Positions 15,726-22,954 of a stretch of DNA of 31,737 bases are shown here, one piece after another. The notes beneath the pieces are model-generated. The model was not told the DNA's origin and made no database searches. It saw only the letters and a list, made by a program, of their open reading frames with translations. Numbering within the stretch: the stretch's first letter is position 1; each line of letters starts with the position of its first letter. The DNA is from a virus, in IMG/VR virus record IMGVR_UViG_3300038714_000108, positions 1-31,737 of that record. One strand, given 5' to 3'. Position numbers and translations under genes: made by a program.

Positions 15726-17070
15726 TTAAGATTCTTTGGAAAGTTGATTGAGGTTGTTGAGAGTTTGCAACTTGTTGGTTTTCTTCCATGATTCCAGACA
15801 TTTTAGTTTCTAACTCTTCATCACTCATGTCAGGATTATAATACAACAACAAATCTTTTTGGCTAATGATATTATTATCTAGTTTCCAAGATAGCATTTC
15901 CCTTTCTTCTTTTGGAGATAATGGATAAGACACCTCGCCAAAGTCAACTGAATAATCCTCAGATAAGTTCATAACATTATGAACTTCTAATATTCTTCGA
16001 TCTATATTGTAACGCTCTTGCTCCCATTCTCTAAAAATAGATAAATCACTTTTTCTTGCCTCAAGATTCTCAATTTCTAATATTCGTAACGCCTCACCAC
16101 TTGGGGCATTACCTCCAGATTCACCCCATCTAATTCTAAGCTGGTTGTTTTCTGCAACTTGATTAGCCATTGATTTTGTTGCTTCAATTAATTCAACCAA
16201 ACTACCTCCTGGAGCAACATAACTAAAGGATGCACCCTCTGGTAATATATAAGCATTATCTATTCCAGCTGTCAATTTTCCTTGCCCCTCTTCAATGCCA
16301 GTAAATACTGGTTGCCCTAATCTGAATCTAACTGAAAGAGCGATTTCAGTCATTGCTATTGCAATATGCAACCCTGCCCTAGTGACATCATAACTAGATT
16401 TATTAAACATTACTCTTGATATAGGATTGATTCCATAAGGGTTAAGCATCTCTACATTATCTTTAACTGAATATCTGTTCCCTTTTTCATCAAACTCAAA
16501 ATGTAATCCAGGCATATTTTCTCTATCTTCTGACCAAAATACAAATCTTTTTTTAGTAGCATCTAAACTTTCTATTTCATAACTAAAACCAAATGGCTCT
16601 GTGTCTCCATGTAAATAATATTCCTTTACAACTGGGAGGATTTCATATTCTAATCTATTACGCCTTTCATTGTATCTTGATTTCATATAACAACAACCAA
16701 GCAACCAAGCCAACTCAGCGTACTCCCTAGTCTTTGTGTTCAATCTATAAGCAACCTCATTGTAGTCATCATTAATCTCACCACCAATAAGCCTTTGTGG
16801 ATTTTCCTTGTATAGCATCAATCTGGCTTTAGCAAATCGAGGAACGCAAGAGCCTATAAATGGAGGTACTTGACTTAATGATGCACTAGCAAACCAAGGC
16901 TCAATATGTTTGTCTAAATTTTGATTATAATAAAAATCTAATGACTCCATTAAATTATAATCTTGTTGAGCCAAATAGTTTTCCCCAGCATCCTTAACGC
17001 TTTGTAATACTGCTTGTTCACTTAAATCTGGTATAATATTTCTATTTACACTTTTTCCAAAATTAAACAT
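15697..17070 (-). CDS. Portal protein
   Basis: This protein of about 457 residues starts at ATG 17068-17070, preceded by TAGGTGG. A GTG two codons earlier is possible. Features typical of SPP1 gp6-type portals are a helical wing start (YYNQNLDKHIEPWF...), a hub region (EILPVVKEYYLHGDTEPFGFSYEI) and FNKSSYDVTRAGLHIAIAMTEIALSVRFRLGQPVFTG. The sequences GGNAPSGEALRILEIENLEARKSD and REWEQERYNIDRRILEV form the long crown/stem helices. It forms the dodecameric DNA channel at one capsid vertex and docks the terminase, whose large subunit is encoded just upstream. Confidence 0.9.
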   Translation of the reverse strand: MFNFGKSVNRNIIPDLSEQAVLQSVKDAGENYLAQQDYNLMESLDFYYNQNLDKHIEPWFASASLSQVPPFIGSCVPRFAKARLMLYKENPQRLIGGEINDDYNEVAYRLNTKTREYAELAWLLGCCYMKSRYNERRNRLEYEILPVVKEYYLHGDTEPFGFSYEIESLDATKKRFVFWSEDRENMPGLHFEFDEKGNRYSVKDNVEMLNPYGINPISRVMFNKSSYDVTRAGLHIAIAMTEIALSVRFRLGQPVFTGIEEGQGKLTAGIDNAYILPEGASFSYVAPGGSLVELIEATKSMANQVAENNQLRIRWGESGGNAPSGEALRILEIENLEARKSDLSIFREWEQERYNIDRRILEVHNVMNLSEDYSVDFGEVSYPLSPKEEREMLSWKLDNNIISQKDLLLYYNPDMSDEELETKMSGIMEENQQVANSQQPQSTFQRILNGSGTTSSQ

Positions 17071-17076
17071 AACCAC

Positions 17077-18279
17077 CTACCATTTTATTGTATTACCAAC
17101 CATACGCCTAATTGGAAACTTATAATCTATTGCATAACTACAAGCATCTAGACTGTGTGTTAGTTCTATGTTATCTTTAGCCAACCCACCTCTTTTATCT
17201 CTTTGGCATTGTTCTAAATCTTTTATTAAATATGTACAACTAGGGTCAACTGTCATTCCAATGTTACCATCAGCATCTTTTAATTTTCTATTAAGAGCAT
17301 TGAGCCTATCAATGTGACTGGGGTGTCTGTTTTTTACTCGTATAAAAAATCCATGATCTCTAAGTATCTGGTGATCAGAACGCCTTGACGTTGTTGACCT
17401 AGACTTACCAGCTGGGTCTGGATAGCACTCCACATTTGGTGCAATCTTTTTCATTTCCAAGCCTAGTTCATCTGTATTGCTATTTCTTAATCTAACCTCT
17501 TTATAAAAATGAATTGTGCCATCTGTGAACTCACTAGCCAATACAGCTGTATTATAATCAACATTATGGTCAACCCCCCACCATAATTTTTTAGAAACTT
17601 CCTTGGCTTTAACGCAATGTATATTTCTGTCAAAGTTCCAAGCAGCTCTGTTTCCTGTTGTTTCAAAACTCCCTTCAAATTCTTGCTTGAAGATAACTGC
17701 ATCCATTGTTCTTTTAGCAAGTTCTATTTCCTCTTTAGGTACAAATCCACCTTGTAGTGTAGTAAATTGCCATGATTTCCACTCTTTCTCTGATTGACCT
17801 TTTAAATATAAATCATACATAGCATCATAACCATTTGGTGTCCCAATAAACAAACACTCACCCTTTGTTGTTGCCAACATGGGCATAATGATTTCCTGCC
17901 ATACATGAGGTTTAATATAAGCCATTTCATCCATTACTGCCTTGGTCAGCTCTACTCCACGCAAGTTATTTTCATTGTCTGCACCTTTAACAGATAACTC
18001 TGCCCCATTATCAAACATGACACTCAATTCACTTTCATTTAATTTGGCATTATCGAATCCAGCAAACATTTGCCTTAGAACTGGGAATACAATCATCTTG
18101 CCTTGCCTATAAGTTGGGGTCACAAACCAACGTCTTTCATTGGGTTGAAAAACATCTTTTAATAAATACATTAAACTTAGAACTGTTTTACCCCACCTGC
18201 GACCTGCTACAATTACTTTGAATCTAGCTTTGTCTTTTAATATTTCTTTTCTTGTGGTATTAACAGTCCAGTTAATCAT
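17077..18279 (-). CDS. terL: Terminase large subunit
   Basis: This 400-residue packaging motor has an N-terminal ATPase and a C-terminal RNase H-like nuclease. Walker A is AGRRWGKT at 25-32, Walker B is KAVMDEMA at 113-120, and the coupling motif is around GTPNG at 146-150. The nuclease shows D237 in GVDHN, the conserved block PDPAGKSRSTTSRR near residue 292, and a final acidic residue D378 in HSLDACSYA. The enzyme translocates DNA through the portal and cuts it. The length is on the short side for the family but all motifs are present. ATG 18277-18279 overlaps the preceding stop as ATGA. Confidence 0.95.
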   Translation of the reverse strand: MINWTVNTTRKEILKDKARFKVIVAGRRWGKTVLSLMYLLKDVFQPNERRWFVTPTYRQGKMIVFPVLRQMFAGFDNAKLNESELSVMFDNGAELSVKGADNENNLRGVELTKAVMDEMAYIKPHVWQEIIMPMLATTKGECLFIGTPNGYDAMYDLYLKGQSEKEWKSWQFTTLQGGFVPKEEIELAKRTMDAVIFKQEFEGSFETTGNRAAWNFDRNIHCVKAKEVSKKLWWGVDHNVDYNTAVLASEFTDGTIHFYKEVRLRNSNTDELGLEMKKIAPNVECYPDPAGKSRSTTSRRSDHQILRDHGFFIRVKNRHPSHIDRLNALNRKLKDADGNIGMTVDPSCTYLIKDLEQCQRDKRGGLAKDNIELTHSLDACSYAIDYKFPIRRMVGNTIKW

Positions 18280-18467
18280 CCAAACACTCTTTTAAATAAT
18301 GCTTTAGGAACTTTTTTCCCTTGTTTGTAAAGCCTTTGCATCTTTGCTATGTCTCTGGCTCTTTGAGTACGTTTAGCACCCTTTGTACCAGTAAGATATT
18401 TTTTAGGAACTGTTTTATATGTTTTATCTTTAGCTACTCGCCTATTCATTTTGCGTTTCTTTCTCAT
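18276..18467 (-). CDS. Very basic small protein
   Basis: This 63-residue protein is about 40 percent Lys plus Arg (MRKKRKMNRRVAKDKTYKTV...RARDIAKMQRLYKQGKKVPKAL). It overlaps the terminase large-subunit gene by 4 bases and the upstream basic-protein gene by 4. The function is unknown. Position and charge suggest DNA binding during packaging or a small structural role. Confidence 0.75.
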   Translation of the reverse strand: MRKKRKMNRRVAKDKTYKTVPKKYLTGTKGAKRTQRARDIAKMQRLYKQGKKVPKALFKRVFG

Positions 18468-18727
18468 TTTTTACGCCTACGCTTACGCTCACGCCTTGCT
18501 AAGATTGGATCATGTTTTATTCTTTTTTGACCCTTTACTATCTTTATAAATGAATTTACTCTAGCAATTCCCCAACTACTAGGTGTCATCCCTTTCCTTG
18601 TGCCACTACTAACAGCTGCACCTAGACCCCTCCTGTAAACTTTCATTAATGTTGATCTAGGTATTTTGTTTTTTCTGGCTAATGCACCAATCCTAGTTGC
18701 CACAGATTTTCTTTTTTTAGCCATCAT
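18464..18727 (-). CDS. Small basic protein, DUF5824-like pattern
   Basis: This 87-residue basic protein has a central motif, VYRRGLGAAVSSGTRKGMTPSSWGIARVNSFIKIV. It recalls a small phage domain in which a YRRGxGA...SSGxR...xxxWxxARVxSF pattern is conserved (DUF5824, from memory). The ends are rich in Lys and Arg. It lies between the two terminase genes and overlaps the small-subunit gene by 11 bases. Two Met codons in a row (18727, 18724) are possible starts. Confidence 0.75.
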   Translation of the reverse strand: MMAKKRKSVATRIGALARKNKIPRSTLMKVYRRGLGAAVSSGTRKGMTPSSWGIARVNSFIKIVKGQKRIKHDPILARRERKRRRKK

Positions 18728-19058
18728 CTATTACCATTACTTGTATTGGTTCAGATTTAGTTGTTCTTTCTTGACGTTCTACTGCTCTACCCTCTAACCT
18801 TTCAATAATCATAGACATAGCTTTTAAATCACCTCTTTCAGCTAATTGAAACAACTTAGAGACTATTATCTCACGCCTTTCCTTATCGCCTAACTTGGTG
18901 TAGCTAAACTCTTTTATTAGATCAGTATAAGCATTACGCCTACCATTAGGGTTACCAGACTCGCCTTTTTTCCATCTATTACCAAGCGTATTACCTTTTT
19001 CAAAGTCTCCATTGGCTTTATGATTTGGGCGTTTGTTTTGCGTTTGTTTTTCAGTCAT
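18717..19058 (-). CDS. Terminase small subunit candidate (DUF5681-like)
   Basis: This 113-residue protein starts at ATG 19056-19058; an upstream TTG would add two residues. The N-terminal part contains GNRWKKGESGNPNGRR, the hallmark of the DUF5681 family often found before terminase large subunits. It is followed by a helical DNA-binding-like region (YTDLIKEFSYTKLGDKERREIIVSKLFQLAERGDLKAMSMIIERLEGR) and an acidic tail. It would recognise the packaging site and load the large subunit. Small-subunit identity is inferred from the motif and neighbourhood. Confidence 0.72.
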   Translation of the reverse strand: MTEKQTQNKRPNHKANGDFEKGNTLGNRWKKGESGNPNGRRNAYTDLIKEFSYTKLGDKERREIIVSKLFQLAERGDLKAMSMIIERLEGRAVERQERTTKSEPIQVMVIDDG

Positions 19059-19230
19059 GTTCAACTAAACCCATTGAAAACGCTTTATTTATTTTAGTAA
19101 TTAACTGTTTAACTTTTTCTGTGTCTATTTCATAAACATCAAACTCTAATCTAAAGTTACCAGTTGTTTTAAGGTTTTTGATTCCAACTAATTCCGTTGT
19201 TAATGCAATACCTCTATTTTCTTTTGACAC
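19051..19230 (-). CDS. Small protein with GTG start (59 aa)
   Basis: This gene fills part of what would otherwise be a gap. The frame opens at GTG 19228-19230, just after an in-frame TAA, and ends at TGA 19051-19053, overlapping the terminase small-subunit start by 8 bases. The product (SKENRGIALTTELVGIKNLK..., then FRLEFDVYEIDTEKVKQLI, then INKAFSMGLVEHD) has a clear beta-beta-alpha pattern and normal composition. It overlaps the preceding 30-residue gene by 17 bases. Function unknown. Confidence 0.6.
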   Translation of the reverse strand: MSKENRGIALTTELVGIKNLKTTGNFRLEFDVYEIDTEKVKQLITKINKAFSMGLVEHD

Positions 19231-19306
19231 GCTTTATTTTGGTCATTTTTTTCTTTTTCTTGGGTCTACCTTTTTTTGATCCGTAAGTACCTTTGCCCAT
19301 TGGCAT
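19214..19306 (-). CDS. Tiny Lys-rich peptide (30 aa)
   Basis: ATG 19304-19306 has a good ribosome binding site (ATAGGAG). The peptide reads MPMGKGTYGSKKGRPKKKKK and then MTKIKRVKRK, ending at TAG 19214-19216. The MPxGxGTYGSxxGRPKK pattern is one I recall as a recurrent tiny phage protein. It is almost wholly basic apart from the Gly/Tyr start. It opens the packaging/structural block, so it may be the first late gene. Confidence 0.65.
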   Translation of the reverse strand: MPMGKGTYGSKKGRPKKKKKMTKIKRVKRK

Positions 19307-19328
19307 AATAAAACTCCTATAATTTTTT

Positions 19329-19334
19329 ATTATA
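19329..19334 (-). promoter_or_regulatory. Possible -10 element before the packaging/structural block
   Basis: The minus strand has a perfect TATAAT about 22 bases upstream of the ATG at 19306. No convincing -35 element stands at the normal distance and the surroundings (19307-19380) are extremely AT-rich, so chance occurrence is quite possible. Function as a late promoter is an inference from position. Confidence 0.25.
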
Positions 19335-19380
19335 AAATTTATAAATGAATTATGCTTTTATAAAATGACTATTGAATTAT

Positions 19381-20001
19381 TTATAACCATTCCTTTACAA
19401 TCCCCAAGTCTATACAATCCATTAGGAAAATATGTTCATTGCTTGTGTCTAGGTCTTTTTTACTTCTAGCCTTTACCATCTCCATGTAGGATTTATTTGT
19501 TGGTGTCCTGTCTCCATCAAAAAACCTCATGTCAAAAACAATTTTATCTGGAGTGTCGTATTTCTTTTTACCATCTACTAGCATTTTGTATTTTACTTTT
19601 GTTTTTAAATCCCAATAGCCATTTTTAACCATCTTCCAAGTATTGCCTAAACGAGTCATGTTTGATAAGTAGTAATACATTCCTGCCAATTCCATTTCAT
19701 TGTTTATTTTTACATTTGCCAACTTCCTTTCATAAAGACTTGGCACACCCTCTAAGACATCAATACGCTTTATAGTTTTTTCATCAACCTCATAAATCTC
19801 CCCATATACACAATGATTTTTAGCTGGGATCATGTAGGGAAAACCATGCCCAAAATCAACTAAGGCATGGTGTTTTAGTTTGTAGTGTTGTAAAAATGTA
19901 GCCTCTTTTCTTGAAAGGGATTTGCCATTTCTTACCTTTTGTAAGTAACTATAATGATTTACCCCTCCCTTTTTTAATGTTCCATAAACAAATAATTTCA
20001 T
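19381..20001 (-). CDS. AIG2/GGCT-like gamma-glutamyl cyclotransferase with C-terminal extension
   Basis: This 206-residue protein begins with MKLFVYGTLKKG, the glycine-rich binding loop of AIG2/GGCT-like cyclotransferases. VYGEIYEVD is at 65-73 and the conserved VLEG at 82-85, where E84 is the likely catalytic acid. Such enzymes convert gamma-glutamyl amines to 5-oxoproline plus the free amine. After about residue 110 there is a tail without the usual family pattern (MRFFDGDRTPTNKSYMEMVKARSKKD...). The gene is joined to the upstream amidotransferase as TAATG, so the cyclotransferase is made with the amidoligase and amidotransferase. Here it probably trims a gamma-glutamyl group from the module's product, or protects an intermediate; this is inferred. 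Confidence 0.82.
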   Translation of the reverse strand: MKLFVYGTLKKGGVNHYSYLQKVRNGKSLSRKEATFLQHYKLKHHALVDFGHGFPYMIPAKNHCVYGEIYEVDEKTIKRIDVLEGVPSLYERKLANVKINNEMELAGMYYYLSNMTRLGNTWKMVKNGYWDLKTKVKYKMLVDGKKKYDTPDKIVFDMRFFDGDRTPTNKSYMEMVKARSKKDLDTSNEHIFLMDCIDLGIVKEWL

Positions 20002-20930
20002 TATCTAACCTTTTTGATTGTTGAGCCATCATTGGCTTTTATTTTTTTAAATAAACTCATTTGATCCTTAAAAGAAAACCTTGGTACAAAGTTTTTAATT
20101 GTATGATCATAATTTTTAACAACTTTATTTACATGGGGGGTTTTTTCATACGCTCCAATGCTAGAATTAAACTTGTAATGTTTCCTTACGAATGGTTTTT
20201 GAAACTTGATTGTTTTTGTTCTAATCTTAAAAGTTGATGTATTGACCCTTAACATAGTGTTTGGTTTTATGTCTATTGGCTCTATTTTGCCCCAGGCTCC
20301 TGCTTTTATTATTTGTTGGGTGCTACCATAGGCATAAAGATCAAACCTCGGAACATAAACCATTTCAAGAGGGTTGTTACCTTTGATCATGTAAATGTAC
20401 TCTGGATACTCTACATCAGCCCAAACAATACTCACCCTACCTCTAACCTTTGGCAGTCTATTCAATGCAAAGTCTTTAATGTCTTTTGATGTTTCATATA
20501 ATCTGAATATTGCCTCACTATCTACCTCAGCAAATCTAGTCATCTCATATTTCTCAAATAACTCTTTATGATTATGGATTGACCCATTGTGAGTACCAAT
20601 GGTATTACCTGCCCTAATAGGATGATTATTCTTGTTGATTGATGGTTTACCAAGGGTTGCATATCTAGTGTGACCCATTAAACAAGTGATGTCATTGTAA
20701 ACTAAATCAAGACACTCCTGAGCATTGCTATCTTCTAAGAAACTATAAGCATTTTTAGGTTTCTTGCAAATTGTAAAATCACCTCTCTTGTCAATTAAAG
20801 CAAAACCAGTAGCATGACCACCCCTAGTATCAGCCTCTATTAGCATTTCTTCAAAACTGTTAGTAATGAGAGATAGGTCATTTTTAGACCTATCCCCATT
20901 TTTTAAAATTACTCCAGCTAATCCACACAT
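20001..20930 (-). CDS. Class II (Ntn) glutamine amidotransferase
   Basis: This 309-residue enzyme has Cys2 immediately after Met, the N-terminal nucleophile of class II amidotransferases. Family motifs follow: RGGHATGFAL at 36-45, GHTRYAT at 86-92, NNHP at 101-104, GTHNGSIHNH at 112-121 and DSEA at 137-140. It hydrolyses glutamine to glutamate and ammonia. It lacks the sugar isomerase or synthetase domain of GlmS or AsnB; the last 100 residues are basic and unfamiliar. The acceptor should therefore come from a partner, and the amidoligase encoded one base upstream is the obvious candidate. GGAGGAA in the last amidoligase codons is its ribosome binding site. Confidence 0.9.
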   Translation of the reverse strand: MCGLAGVILKNGDRSKNDLSLITNSFEEMLIEADTRGGHATGFALIDKRGDFTICKKPKNAYSFLEDSNAQECLDLVYNDITCLMGHTRYATLGKPSINKNNHPIRAGNTIGTHNGSIHNHKELFEKYEMTRFAEVDSEAIFRLYETSKDIKDFALNRLPKVRGRVSIVWADVEYPEYIYMIKGNNPLEMVYVPRFDLYAYGSTQQIIKAGAWGKIEPIDIKPNTMLRVNTSTFKIRTKTIKFQKPFVRKHYKFNSSIGAYEKTPHVNKVVKNYDHTIKNFVPRFSFKDQMSLFKKIKANDGSTIKKVR

Positions 20931-20931
20931 T

Positions 20932-21945
20932 TTAAATTTCCTCCATGTTTCTTGTTATTGTTCTATATAAACCACTTCTTGATCTTGAAAGATTCATTGA
21001 TCCTGTTGTCATTGCTTTAAATCTCTCACATATTGTTTTGTTCGCAGTTTTCACATCATGACATTGATTCTTGTGACCAATGAAACCAATAGCCTTGCGA
21101 AAATGAAAAAGACCATGCTCATTTGTTTGAACTTTTGTAAAACTAACGCTTTTTCTATTGATTGAACTTGTTATGATAAGTTGTGTTAGTACTGTCCACG
21201 CCCAGATTTTATCAAAGTTGATTGATCCTTGATGATAGCGAAATTCAACTGAACCTCTTGTCCAAATGTTGTGAAAATTTAATCCACAATATCTAGTGCT
21301 TTGAGTGATGCTTGGAGGAGAACTGCTATCCTGCATATACTTTCTGTAAGTATCATCCTTAATATTACTTTTAATTAAATCGCTAACCTCTTTGTTACTT
21401 CTTATTACAAAATTATTTAGCTTTGCCATTACCAACCTTACTGGTCTTGTCCAATATGATCCATTAACTTGCATAAGTCTTGATGGAGAAACTAATCTGT
21501 AAATGATATGTTCAAATTTTGCGACCAACTTAATTACATTTAGCAAATATTTTTCCACAACTTCCTTACTTTTTAGCATAACATCTGTAACATCATGATG
21601 CACATGAAGACCACAAGACTTATTAACTTTGCAACCTATTTGATTTAACACTTTGCAAACTGTTTTTAGTTGTCTTTTTCCCTCTTGACCATATAATTTT
21701 GGTGAAACTAATTCATTTCCACCATAAAAACCTGTTTGACCAATAACTGTACTATCTGTTGTCATCACCCAACTATCAGTTCTTCTGTTTCCTCTTGATG
21801 TCCAACCTGTATGGTTAACATTGATTCTGGCAGCTCTTAAAGCACTTACTATGTCATGTCTTCTTACAGGTGAAATAAACTCAATTTCTATTCCAAATGC
21901 TAAAAATTGATTAAATCTGCCTTTGATTGATTGAAAAATATTCAT
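20932..21945 (-). CDS. Glutamine-synthetase-like amidoligase (Amidoligase_2)
   Basis: This 337-residue protein belongs to the COOH-NH2 ligases with a glutamine-synthetase-like fold. The motifs are GIEIEF at 18-23 (metal-binding glutamates), NELVSPKL at 77-84, CGLHVHHD at 111-118, GLNFHNIW at 221-228 and SVEFRYHQGS at 232-241. Family members use ATP to join a carboxylate to an amine. The substrate is unknown. The gene leads a cassette with a glutamine amidotransferase and a cyclotransferase, spaced by one base and by a one-base overlap. ATG 21943-21945 has TGGAG upstream and a 180-base leader in front. Confidence 0.88.
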   Translation of the reverse strand: MNIFQSIKGRFNQFLAFGIEIEFISPVRRHDIVSALRAARINVNHTGWTSRGNRRTDSWVMTTDSTVIGQTGFYGGNELVSPKLYGQEGKRQLKTVCKVLNQIGCKVNKSCGLHVHHDVTDVMLKSKEVVEKYLLNVIKLVAKFEHIIYRLVSPSRLMQVNGSYWTRPVRLVMAKLNNFVIRSNKEVSDLIKSNIKDDTYRKYMQDSSSPPSITQSTRYCGLNFHNIWTRGSVEFRYHQGSINFDKIWAWTVLTQLIITSSINRKSVSFTKVQTNEHGLFHFRKAIGFIGHKNQCHDVKTANKTICERFKAMTTGSMNLSRSRSGLYRTITRNMEEI

Positions 21946-22126
21946 GATTTGACTCCATTTTTTTTATTTATTAATTGATTCACGATATAATATTAAACAA
22001 TACAACTGATAAATACAAGCACTTCCTTAACTATTTATAAAAAATAATATTATTGATAAATATGGGATATAATACTACTCGATCCCAGATTATGGTATTT
22101 TAGGGTCTGAACAGTATACTAAATGG
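21946..22126 (-). promoter_or_regulatory. AT-rich leader before the amidoligase cassette
   Basis: These 181 bases contain no convincing gene. On the minus strand TTGTAT at 22013-22018 and TAATAT at 21990-21995 stand 17 bases apart and form a weak promoter candidate. A perfect 12-base palindrome, AATAATATTATT, lies at 22043-22054. GATATAATA and TGATAAATA each occur twice. The region separates the early operon from the three-gene cassette and is a reasonable place for separate control, but the base composition makes chance matches likely. Confidence 0.35.
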
Positions 22127-22954
22127 TTATAATTTTATTAGTTTCATTCCATAATTATTTACTTGGTCTTTTATTTTCAATCCTTTTTTTAATTTTAATT
22201 TATTTACTTTAAATGGTTTATAGTTTACTTGGTGTTGCCACCTGTCCCACTTCCAGATTGTAGTTACTACGTCTGGATGTTGTTCCTCAAGCGATTTAGA
22301 CATTTTTAATCTACCATCTTCTATTTCATATAATGTTTCTGTGTTGCCCCCTCCCATAGTCATTGTAGCTGTTTTATCGCCACAAAAAGCATTAAACAAA
22401 ATAGTACAGTCACCATCTTTTAAAATTCGCAATGATAAATCTGTGTCCTCATTGTAACGCCCTCGCCACCTATGTTTAATCTGATTTGATAACAATATCA
22501 TTGAGTAAATGCGATCATTTAAATAAAATGGGGGTAATCTTTTTCTAGGAATTGCAAATGTCATATAATTCAAACCTGCCATTGTTACGTTTTCATAGCG
22601 ATCTACAAATTTTTCAATAATCCTAAAAATAGTACCACTGCTAATATGCCATCTAACATTGTTATTCAATCTATAAAAATTTTGAATATTATCATCAAAT
22701 ATCCAATGCCTCTTTGCTCCAATATTAATACTATGCTCCCAGACAAAATTTCTTTTTGGAACTCCCCCAACTCCTAAATCTTCAAATGGTGTCACAATTA
22801 ACTTAGTTGGATCAATTACTTTTGAATATTGATCATATTCATTTGGGTAAATTACCATTTTATATGGAACGCCTAATTTTTCAAAACAATTAGCTGTTTT
22901 TGGATTTTGCCATCTACCTTTAGAAATAATATATACTGGATATTTAGGATTCAT
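22127..22954 (-). CDS. TET-associated glycosyltransferase-like protein (TAGT)
   Basis: This 275-residue protein starts at ATG 22952-22954; GTG one codon earlier is possible. It opens with YPVYIISKGR and has HWIFDDNI at 83-90 (a DDN variant of the nucleotide-sugar metal site), RWRGRYNEDTDLSLR at 162-176 and GGGNT at 201-205. These match the phage TET/JBP-associated glycosyltransferase family, predicted and in some cases shown to glycosylate hydroxymethylated bases in phage DNA. No TET/JBP oxygenase or hydroxymethylase is seen in this genome, so its acceptor is unclear. It is TGATG-coupled to a small upstream partner. Confidence 0.8.
   Translation of the reverse strand: MNPKYPVYIISKGRWQNPKTANCFEKLGVPYKMVIYPNEYDQYSKVIDPTKLIVTPFEDLGVGGVPKRNFVWEHSINIGAKRHWIFDDNIQNFYRLNNNVRWHISSGTIFRIIEKFVDRYENVTMAGLNYMTFAIPRKRLPPFYLNDRIYSMILLSNQIKHRWRGRYNEDTDLSLRILKDGDCTILFNAFCGDKTATMTMGGGNTETLYEIEDGRLKMSKSLEEQHPDVVTTIWKWDRWQHQVNYKPFKVNKLKLKKGLKIKDQVNNYGMKLIKL

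Noticed and set aside
22081-22126. Possible terminator after the TAGT gene (GACCC...GGGATC)
   Set aside because: The arms pair over only a few bases once aligned and there is no clear T run, so it does not meet a reasonable standard.
21946-22126. tRNA or other structured RNA in the leader before the amidoligase
   Set aside because: No cloverleaf arms, no GTTCRA-like T loop and no CCA end could be found. The region is simply AT-rich.
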